Shown: positions 57,514 to 64,000 of the stretch, one piece after another
Layout: each line of letters starts with the position of its first letter
Position numbering within the stretch: the first letter of the stretch is position 1
DNA from: Latilactobacillus fuchuensis DSM 14340 = JCM 11249
GTDB lineage: Bacteria; Bacillota; Bacilli; Lactobacillales; Lactobacillaceae
Assembly: GCF_000615805.1 (NCBI RefSeq)
Contig: NZ_BAMJ01000002.1
Span: 45,898-109,897 of the forward strand
Direction: 5' to 3'
DNA length: 64,000 nt
Notes under the pieces: generated by a model
Database searches by the model: none
What the model was told of the DNA's origin: nothing
Seen by the model: the letters and a program-made list of their open reading frames with translations, nothing else
Position numbers and translations under genes: made by a program

Positions 57514-60294
57514 ATGCGTATTAAAGAAACATTAAACCTAGGCAAAACAGCTTTTCCAATGCGTGCCGGTTTACCTAACCGTGAAATCGATTGGCAAAAG
57601 GGTTGGGCGGATAATAATCTATACCAACAACGACAAAAATTAAATGAAGGCAAACCAACCTTTGTCTTGCATGATGGCCCCCCATTTGCGAACGGCAATA
57701 TCCATATGGGTCACGCTTTAAATAAAACCAGTAAAGATATTATCGTGCGTTATAAATCAATGAACGGCTTCCGGTCACCATTTGTGCCCGGTTGGGATAC
57801 GCATGGTCTACCCATCGAACAAGCTTTGGCTAAAAAGGGTATCAAGCGTAAGGAAATGAGCTTAGTTGACTATCGTAAATTGTGTTACGATTACGCGATG
57901 GAACAAGTTAACAAACAACGGCTTGATTTCAAACGTTTAGGCATTTCAGCTGATTGGGACAACCCATACATCACGTTGACGGCTGATTTTGAAGCTGAAG
58001 AAGTCCGTGTCTTCGGTGAAATGGCTAAAAAAGGTTATATCTATAAAGGTAAAAAACCGGTTTATTGGTCACCATCATCTGAATCAACTTTGGCAGAAGC
58101 TGAAATTGAATACAAAGATATCAAATCACCATCGATGTACGTCGCTTTTGACGTGGTTGACGGTAAAGATTTATTAGACACCGACACGAAATTTATTATC
58201 TGGACGACCACGCCTTGGACGATTCCAGCCAACTTAGGGATTGCGGTTAATCCAGCTTTTGATTACGTTCAAGTCCTAGCTGACGGTCAAAAATACGTCG
58301 TTGCTGCTGAACGTTTGAACCAAATGACTGAATTATTAGACTGGCAATCAGTTGAAACCTTGAAGACTTTCAAGGGGGCTGATATGGAACGCATGACGGC
58401 GCGCCATCCATTGTATGATCGTGAATCGTTAGTCATCCTCGGCAACCACGTTACTTTAGAAACCGGGACTGGTTTAGTGCATACCGCACCTGGTCACGGT
58501 GAAGATGATTATAATGCCGGAATGAAATACAAGTTGCCTGTTTTATCAGTTGTTGATAGCAAAGGGATCATGACCGAAGATGCGCCTGGTTTCGAAGGTG
58601 TTTATTACGATAAAGCTAATCCAATGGTGACTGAAGCGCTTGAAAAGAACGGTTCATTATTGAAATTAGACTTCTTTACGCATAGTTACCCTCATGATTG
58701 GCGGACTAAAAAGCCCGTTATCTTCCGGGCAACTGCGCAATGGTTTGCATCGATTGATGCCTTCCGTGATCAATTATTAAATGAAATCAATAAAGTCGCT
58801 TTCATGCCGGACTGGGGTAAAACACGTCTTTATAACATGATTCGTGATCGTGGCGATTGGGTGATTTCTCGTCAACGTGCTTGGGGTGTGCCATTACCAA
58901 TCTTCTACGCTGAAGATGGGACGGCGATTATTACGCCTGAAACCAATGAACGTGTCGCACAATTGTTTGCTGAACACGGTTCAAATGTTTGGTTTGAATG
59001 GGATGCTAAAGACCTATTACCAGCTGGCTTTACCCATCCAGGTAGTCCCAATGGTGAATTCACTAAAGAAAAAGACATCATGGATGTTTGGTTCGATTCT
59101 GGTTCATCACATCAAGCTGTATTAGCTGCTCGCGACGAGTTAACTTATCCAGCTGATTTGGTCCTAGAAGGCTCTGATCAATATCGTGGGTGGTTTAACT
59201 CAAGTTTAATCACGAGTGTTGCCTTTAGCGGTCACGCACCATATAAAGCAGTCATTTCACAAGGCTTTGTTTTAGACGGTAACGGTCGTAAGATGAGTAA
59301 ATCATTGGGTAATACAATTTTACCTGAGAAGATCATCAAACAAATGGGCGCCGATATTGTCCGCCTCTGGGTCGCGTCAGTTGATGCTAGCTCCGACGTG
59401 AAGGTCACGATGGAAAACTTCCAACAAGTCAGTGAAGCTTACCGTAAGATTCGTAATACGATGCGTTTCATGATTGCCAACACGAGTGATTTCAATCCAG
59501 AAGCCAATACAGTGGCTTATGATGCCTTGGGTTCAGTTGATCAATACCTATTAGTGCGTCTGAACAAAATTATTGCTGATTGTAAGGCCGCTTATGACGT
59601 TTACGATTTTGCAACGGTTTTTAAGACGATTAACATGTTCTTAACGAACGAATTATCAGCATTCTATTTAGACTTTGCCAAGGATGTCGTTTATATCGAC
59701 GGTGAAGATGATCCTAAACGTCGTAATATGCAAACGGTCTTCTATGCGGTCTTGGTCGCTTTAACGAAGTTATTGACACCAATCTTGCCACATACGGCTG
59801 AAGAAATCTGGAGCTACTTGAGTGAAGCTGAAGACTATGTTCAATTAGCTGAAATGCCAACGGTTGAACATTTTGCTGGCGAAGACGATTTATTGAAGAC
59901 TTGGGCGGGCTTTATGACTATCAGAACGGACGTCTTAAAAGCCCTTGAAACGGCTCGGACGGATAAAGTGATTGGCAAATCATTGGAAGCCGCTGTGACG
60001 TTGTATCCCAATGCTGCTAATCAAGCATTGTTAGTCAATTTAGATGCGGATCTCAAACAATTATTGATTGTGTCACAATTAACGATTGTTGAAGAAACGG
60101 CACCTGAAACCGCTAGTCAATTTGATGGTTTAGCAGTCGTTGTTGCCCATGCAGAAGGTGACGTTTGTGATCGTTGTCGGATGATTAAGACCGATGTTGG
60201 TTCAAACGAGAAGTTACCAATGATGTGCGCGCGTTGTGCTGCGATTGTCGAAGCCAACTATCCAGAAGCACTCTCTGAAGGGTTAGAAAAATAA
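57514..60294 (+). CDS. ileS: Isoleucine--tRNA ligase
   Basis: Charges tRNA-Ile. The 926-residue class I synthetase has the HIGH-type motif G-N-I-H-M-G-H-A (after P-P-F-A-N), the CP1 editing domain with [15 protein letters not shown], an anticodon-binding domain, and a C-terminal zinc finger C-D-R-C ... C-A-R-C. ATG 57514 follows AGAGGAG; a TTG nine codons upstream lies next to the T-box terminator. Regulated by the upstream T-box. Confidence 0.97.
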   Translation: MRIKETLNLGKTAFPMRAGLPNREIDWQKGWADNNLYQQRQKLNEGKPTFVLHDGPPFANGNIHMGHALNKTSKDIIVRYKSMNGFRSPFVPGWDTHGLPIEQALAKKGIKRKEMSLVDYRKLCYDYAMEQVNKQRLDFKRLGISADWDNPYITLTADFEAEEVRVFGEMAKKGYIYKGKKPVYWSPSSESTLAEAEIEYKDIKSPSMYVAFDVVDGKDLLDTDTKFIIWTTTPWTIPANLGIAVNPAFDYVQVLADGQKYVVAAERLNQMTELLDWQSVETLKTFKGADMERMTARHPLYDRESLVILGNHVTLETGTGLVHTAPGHGEDDYNAGMKYKLPVLSVVDSKGIMTEDAPGFEGVYYDKANPMVTEALEKNGSLLKLDFFTHSYPHDWRTKKPVIFRATAQWFASIDAFRDQLLNEINKVAFMPDWGKTRLYNMIRDRGDWVISRQRAWGVPLPIFYAEDGTAIITPETNERVAQLFAEHGSNVWFEWDAKDLLPAGFTHPGSPNGEFTKEKDIMDVWFDSGSSHQAVLAARDELTYPADLVLEGSDQYRGWFNSSLITSVAFSGHAPYKAVISQGFVLDGNGRKMSKSLGNTILPEKIIKQMGADIVRLWVASVDASSDVKVTMENFQQVSEAYRKIRNTMRFMIANTSDFNPEANTVAYDALGSVDQYLLVRLNKIIADCKAAYDVYDFATVFKTINMFLTNELSAFYLDFAKDVVYIDGEDDPKRRNMQTVFYAVLVALTKLLTPILPHTAEEIWSYLSEAEDYVQLAEMPTVEHFAGEDDLLKTWAGFMTIRTDVLKALETARTDKVIGKSLEAAVTLYPNAANQALLVNLDADLKQLLIVSQLTIVEETAPETASQFDGLAVVVAHAEGDVCDRCRMIKTDVGSNEKLPMMCARCAAIVEANYPEALSEGLEK

Positions 60295-60306
60295 GCAAAT
60301 AATTTT

Positions 60307-60348
60307 AAAAAGTATGTTCGCTCTAGAGAAGAGTGGCATACTTTTTTA
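60307..60348 (+). terminator. Terminator after ileS
   Basis: AAAAAGTATG / CATACTTTTTT stem with an inner CTC/GAG pair, 12 bases after ileS. Confidence 0.85.
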
Positions 60349-60457
60349 TTAGGCAAAGCTAACGATTACATGATGGCTAAATTAGGATTTGCTCATACTG
60401 ATGTTCAAGATTGGCCTAGTTTGATAAGCTTGAATGAGTGCAAGAAAGGGTGGGTAA

Positions 60458-61009
60458 ATGGTACAACCACAGGTGACAAAATATTATATGGGGATGGCGT
60501 TGATGACCGCGTTGAGTCGTCAACGAAAATCAAAATTAACGGTAACCGCATTTTTAAAAGAGGCTGAAATCTGTCGAACGACATTTTATAATCACTTTCC
60601 AGATGGGATATGTGGCTTATATCGGTGGCTGTTAGAGGATCGCGTTTTAAAAGAGGCGCGCGAAACCTTTGAAGTGGGACAGTGGCAAGCCGGCTGTCAG
60701 GTGATTATTGATTTTATTGCAAGCAATGCAACCGTCTGTTTAAATTTATACCGGTTCTCCGACGAAACGGAACGTCGGCGGTTCTTTAAACGATTTGCCA
60801 TGGATATTTTGGACAGCTTCCTGTTGCAACACCGAGAACAATTAACCCAAACGGAACGCGATTGTTTTATTGATTTCTATAGCGACGCCCTGATTGGCCA
60901 GTTAGAACATTGGTTTGAATCAGGTTTGAAATTACCGAAGGAACAATTGAATGAACGTGTGACGTTTAATTTAGTGCACCTCCAACAGTTGTTAGCCGTT
61001 AATCAGTGA
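60458..61009 (+). CDS. TetR-like transcriptional regulator
   Basis: A 183-residue regulator with an N-terminal helix-turn-helix (M-G-M-A-L-M-T-A-L-S, then L-T-V-T-A-F-L-K-E-A-E-I-C-R-T-T-F-Y-N-H-F) of TetR type and an all-helical C-terminal domain resembling the DhaS-like group. The R-T-T-F-Y-N-H-F recognition helix is the clearest evidence. Target genes are unknown. Confidence 0.78.
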   Translation: MVQPQVTKYYMGMALMTALSRQRKSKLTVTAFLKEAEICRTTFYNHFPDGICGLYRWLLEDRVLKEARETFEVGQWQAGCQVIIDFIASNATVCLNLYRFSDETERRRFFKRFAMDILDSFLLQHREQLTQTERDCFIDFYSDALIGQLEHWFESGLKLPKEQLNERVTFNLVHLQQLLAVNQ

Positions 61010-61110
61010 ACAGTTTAGCCATTTTGTTCAGATTATAAACAGATTGATGAATTTGTCACTGGTTTATATCGGTAGGCTAGCTATACTAAGGGTGTACCAT
61101 AAATTAGCAA

Positions 61111-61161
61111 CAACCACACAAAAAGCCAGCGGTTTACGCCGCTGGCTTTTTTGTGTGGTTG
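61111..61161. terminator. Very long stem terminator
   Basis: A roughly 22-bp stem (CAACCACACAAAAAGCCAGCGG side) with a short loop and internal A/T runs, able to act on either strand, about 100 bases after the TetR-like gene. Confidence 0.8.
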
Positions 61162-61164
61162 AGA

Positions 61165-61215
61165 TGTAATCGCTTAATGTTAGCGCCTGCCATCGGTTAA
61201 ATGTAAGCGTATAAT
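61165..61215. promoter_or_regulatory. Possible CcpA sites upstream of the PTS IIC gene
   Basis: TGTAATCGCTTAAT (61165-61178) matches 12 of 14 positions of the cre consensus; TGTAAGCGTATAAT (61202-61215) matches 11 and overlaps a TATAAT. They lie 120-170 bases before the PTS gene. The remaining 61216-61333 shows only AT-rich promoter-like sequence. Confidence 0.35.
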
Positions 61216-61333
61216 TTCTGTATAGAATAATATATTTCTTATAAGGAAATAACGTTAATCTGAAATTATTTTAGGGGGATCGATACGGATTAAGCAGCAT
61301 TCATATTATTAAATGATAAAAGAGGCTATTATT

Positions 61334-62671
61334 ATGGGATTAATTAATTATATTTTATCTTTAGGGGCGAGCGTTATGATGCCCATTATTTTCCTAATCG
61401 TTGGTATTATATTAGGAATGGGACTTGGCAAATCATTAAAATCGGGTCTATCAGTGGGGGTCGGATTTGTTGGATTGAGTACTTTAACTCAGTTGTTAGC
61501 GGATAATTTAGGACCAGCCGTTAATAACATGGTTAAAATTTATGGGTTACATCTGCATACTTTGGACATTGGTTGGCCAGCTGCGTCAGCCGTCGCATTT
61601 GGGACTCAAGTAGGGGCCATCATTATTCCATTAGGATTAATTGTAAACGTTATTATGCTCTTAACTAAAACAACGAAGACGCTCAATATTGATCTATGGA
61701 ACTATTGGCATTTTGCTTTCATCGGTTCAATCGTATCGATTGCAACTAAAAGTTTTTGGTGGGGCGCTTTTGCAGCGATTATTGTATTTATCATTACAAT
61801 CATTGGTGCCGATTTATCGCAAAAGAAGGTCGAAGCTTTCTATGGTGAAAAATTATCAGGGATTTCATTACCACAAGCTTTCTGTGTGAGCTTCATTCCA
61901 TTTGCAATCTTATCAAATTGGATTATCGAACGGATTCCTGGATTAAATAAAATTGATTTTGATGCTGAAAAATTACAGAAACGGTTTGGCATTTTAGGGG
62001 ATCCCATTTTCTTAGGGGTCATTATCGGCATTATTTTAGGGGCGCTCGCTAAATATAATTTGGCTAAAACGTTACAACTAGGGGTGATTTTAAGTGCCGT
62101 GATGGTCTTGATTCCTAGAATCACAGCGTTATTTATTGAAGGTTTAGCGCCAATTTCAAAACGTTCTCAAGAATTAATCAGCAAGAAATTTAAGGGTCGT
62201 TCTTTCAATATTGGGATGACGCCAGCCCTTGTCATCGGACACCCGACAACATTAGTGGTTTCACTAATATTGGTGCCAACGATTCTATTTTTATCAGTGA
62301 TTATTCCTGGCAATGAATTTCTCCCATTGGCCAGCTTATCAGGATTGATTTACATCTTTCCATTAGTTTTGCCATATACACATGGCAACGTCTTTAGAAC
62401 CTTTATTACCGGTTTATTAGCCTTAGTCTTGGGTGTTCTATCTGCAACCAGTATCGCCGGGATTTTTACACATGCCGTTCGGATGGTACAAGCTAATTTA
62501 ATTCCTGCTGGGACGAGTTCCGTTGCCAGCATCGATTTTGCAGCCAGCCCATTGACTTGGTTAGCGTACGAATTGACGACTAAATTGGCCATTATCGGGC
62601 CCATTATTTTAGTCCTCTTCACGCTAGGGTTAATGTTATATAATCGTAAAAAGATTATTGCTGAAGGTTAA
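61334..62671 (+). CDS. Galactitol-type PTS transporter subunit IIC (GatC-like)
   Basis: Membrane channel of a phosphotransferase system. The 445-residue protein has about nine hydrophobic segments with G-K-S-L-K-S-G-L-S-V-G-V-G-F-V-G-L, L-H-T-L-D-I-G-W-P-A and P-Y-T-H-G-N-V-F-R-T, features of the EIIC-Gat family. ATG 61334 is used; an in-frame ATG at 61313 is possible. No IIA or IIB gene and no sugar enzyme are next to it, so the substrate is unknown and the partners must be elsewhere. A long terminator follows. Confidence 0.88.
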   Translation: MGLINYILSLGASVMMPIIFLIVGIILGMGLGKSLKSGLSVGVGFVGLSTLTQLLADNLGPAVNNMVKIYGLHLHTLDIGWPAASAVAFGTQVGAIIIPLGLIVNVIMLLTKTTKTLNIDLWNYWHFAFIGSIVSIATKSFWWGAFAAIIVFIITIIGADLSQKKVEAFYGEKLSGISLPQAFCVSFIPFAILSNWIIERIPGLNKIDFDAEKLQKRFGILGDPIFLGVIIGIILGALAKYNLAKTLQLGVILSAVMVLIPRITALFIEGLAPISKRSQELISKKFKGRSFNIGMTPALVIGHPTTLVVSLILVPTILFLSVIIPGNEFLPLASLSGLIYIFPLVLPYTHGNVFRTFITGLLALVLGVLSATSIAGIFTHAVRMVQANLIPAGTSSVASIDFAASPLTWLAYELTTKLAIIGPIILVLFTLGLMLYNRKKIIAEG

Positions 62672-62685
62672 TTAGCGTCATTCAA

Positions 62686-62734
62686 AAATAACCACTTGTT
62701 AATCCTAAAAAAAGGGATTAACAAGTGGTTATTT
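62686..62734. terminator. Bidirectional terminator
   Basis: Perfect 20-bp stem (62686-62705 with 62715-62734) with a 9-base loop between two convergent genes. Its right arm touches the stop of the GntR gene. Confidence 0.9.
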
Positions 62735-63414
62735 TAATCAACATTGATAAAGTAATCAGGAAAGACCGTTATTAATCGTTGTTGTTCTTCTAGCATTAAA
62801 TGCAGATGATCGACGACTAATTTAGTGGCTAAGCGTGAATCCTGTGTTTCAATGGCTTTTAGGATTGCAGAATGTTGATCGATAAGGGTCTGCCATTTTA
62901 AATCACTAATCTTTAAACGGAGCCAGCGGAAACGAGTTAATTGGGTATTCAATATTTGTAGCCAATCCCAAACTTGTGTTTTATTGATGGCTTCGTAGAA
63001 AGCACGGTGAAATTCATCATCCATCGCAAAAAAGTGAACGGCATCATTTTCTTGTAGATAATGTTGTTGCAATTGAATAATCTCAGTTAAACGTGTTACG
63101 ACTGCCTCTGAATGGTGTTGTGTTGCTTCTTTGACGACCTCTTTTTCGATATTCTCACGAACAAACCGGGCATTTTTAGCGCTCACTAAATCAATTCGCG
63201 AAACATAGGTCCCACTTTGCGGAATTACTTCAATGAGCTTATCCTTTTTTAGATGAATTAAGGCTTCCCGGACGGGGGTTCTGCCCAGTTGAATGTCTGC
63301 AGTAATCATATTTTCAGATATTTTTTGGCCGGGGATATAGTCGGCCAATAATATTTTTTGAAGAATTAAATCATAAGCAGTTGTCTGCATGTTAGTGGTT
63401 GGAATATTTTGCAT
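62734..63414 (-). CDS. GntR-family transcriptional regulator (FadR/FCD type)
   Basis: A 226-residue regulator with an N-terminal winged HTH (Y-D-L-I-L-Q-K-I-L-L-A-D-Y-I-P-G-Q-K-I and G-R-T-P-V-R-E-A-L-I-H-L) and a C-terminal FCD domain whose metal ligands appear as D-x-x-F-H and later H. ATG at 63414 follows GAGGATT; a longer frame to 63468 is less likely. Divergent from the PTS gene at 63576, which it probably controls. Confidence 0.9.
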   Translation of the reverse strand: MQNIPTTNMQTTAYDLILQKILLADYIPGQKISENMITADIQLGRTPVREALIHLKKDKLIEVIPQSGTYVSRIDLVSAKNARFVRENIEKEVVKEATQHHSEAVVTRLTEIIQLQQHYLQENDAVHFFAMDDEFHRAFYEAINKTQVWDWLQILNTQLTRFRWLRLKISDLKWQTLIDQHSAILKAIETQDSRLATKLVVDHLHLMLEEQQRLITVFPDYFINVD

Positions 63415-63484
63415 GGTTGTAATCCTCACTCTCAATACAATTGTACCCGTTTTCAAAAAAATGAGCAATTAGATAAAATATTTG

Positions 63485-63525
63485 TTGACAAAAAGATCGA
63501 GTAAGATATAACGAAAGCGTAAACA
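63485..63525 (+). promoter_or_regulatory. Promoter and CcpA site of the terminal PTS gene
   Basis: TTGACA, 16-base spacer, TATAAC (63485-63512), overlapped by CGAAAGCGTAAACA (63512-63525), which matches 12 of 14 cre positions. A cre at the -10 end would allow glucose repression by CcpA. Confidence 0.6.
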
Positions 63526-63575
63526 AACATACTAGTATATCAGTTTATTAAATTAAAACGGGGGAACATTATATT

Positions 63576-64000
63576 ATGAAGAGTAATAAAGTCATTGATA
63601 AATTGAATCAATTTGCCTTATTAGTAAATAATAATAAGTATATCTCTGCTGTAAAAGATTCGTTTTACTCACTTATTCCAATTATTATAACAGGTGCGTT
63701 TGCTACATTATTTTCAAGTATGGTTTTTGATAATCAGAATGGTTTAGCAAAAATTAATGGATTAGGGTGGCTAACAGAGTTAAAACCGATATCAGATGCA
63801 ATTAATTATGCAACATTAAGTTTTTTCACAATATATGCTGTATTTTTAATAGGGATTGAAATGGGAAAGAGAAATAAAATAACTGGTAATTTTCCAGGTA
63901 TCATTGCATTAATGAGTTATGTCGCTGTTAATCCGTCTATTTTTAATTTTGTAGACGGGAAGAAAACTATCTTAGTTGAGAATGTATTTGCTAAACTGCT
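63576..64000 (+). CDS. PTS transporter subunit EIIC, lactose/cellobiose type (partial)
   Basis: Runs off the window; 141 residues visible. It begins M-K-S-N-K-V-I-D-K-L-N-Q-F, then V-K-D-S-F-Y-S-L-I-P-I-I-I-T-G-A-F, the usual N-terminus of EIIC-Lac/Cel proteins, with further membrane helices and G-N-F-P-G-I-I-A-L. GGGG lies about ten bases before ATG 63576. It is visibly more AT-rich than the rest of the window, which suggests more recent arrival. Divergent GntR regulator and cre site suggest regulated uptake of a beta-glucoside. Confidence 0.88.
   Translation, partial: MKSNKVIDKLNQFALLVNNNKYISAVKDSFYSLIPIIITGAFATLFSSMVFDNQNGLAKINGLGWLTELKPISDAINYATLSFFTIYAVFLIGIEMGKRNKITGNFPGIIALMSYVAVNPSIFNFVDGKKTILVENVFAKL

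Noticed and set aside
60370..60567. Open frame overlapping the start of the TetR-like gene
   Set aside because: No ribosome-binding site or recognisable domain, and it overlaps the better-supported regulator frame by about 110 bases.

Overview
The window reads as a chromosomal housekeeping region of a low-GC Gram-positive lactic acid bacterium of the family Lactobacillaceae. Protein style, gene order and operon content point to the Latilactobacillus sakei/curvatus group. This is inferred from recognition of the families and their order; no database search was possible. Almost everything is core: protein-kinase signalling, ribosome maturation, lipid precursor synthesis, SRP targeting, stringent response, and the division and cell-wall (dcw) cluster. 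I see no CRISPR array, prophage, insertion sequence or recognisable defence system.

Layout: 1-4.2 kb holds the end of a PP2C phosphatase, the PASTA kinase prkC, rsgA, rpe and thiN. At 4.2-10.6 kb are rpmB (minus strand), asp23-like, fakA, recG, plsX and acpP. At 10.7-16.6 kb lies an oligopeptide ABC transporter (oppABCDF). At 16.7-22.5 kb are rnc, smc and ftsY. At 22.5-26.1 kb is a glycerate-use module (CdaR-like regulator, GntP-like permease, glycerate kinase). At 26.2-30.5 kb are ylxM, ffh, rpsP, khpA, rimM, trmD and rplS. At 30.5-37 kb is a mixed accessory stretch: small unknown proteins, a MerR/MFS pair, tRNA-Ser, hemH and ybaK. At 37.1-43.5 kb are a DUF3013 gene, prmA, rsmE, rel, dtd and a HAD phosphatase. 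At 43.6-60.3 kb the dcw cluster runs from mraZ through ftsZ and divIVA to T-box-controlled ileS. At 60.4-64 kb are a TetR-like regulator, an orphan galactitol-type PTS IIC, a GntR regulator and the start of an AT-rich PTS IIC gene.

The most important technical point is that eleven genes (prkC, recG, plsX, oppC, smc, the cdaR-like gene, the gntP-like gene, hemH, ftsI, murD, murG) have broken reading frames. Each can be restored by putting back one base (two in murG) in a short homopolymer, and each then has normal family length. Several are indispensable, so sequence error is far likelier than real decay. prkC is the one exception worth thought, because its break falls on a textbook A AAA AAG slippery heptamer in the correct register for -1 frameshifting.

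The best candidate for something undescribed is a pair of about 150-bp structured intergenic repeats (4257-4415 and 33342-33490) in opposite orientation. They share a hairpin whose stem differs between the copies but stays largely paired, a conserved loop that can pair with a downstream segment, and, in one copy, perfect 16-bp terminal inverted repeats. A 12-copy perfect 9-bp repeat in the acidic N-terminus of ftsY is also notable.
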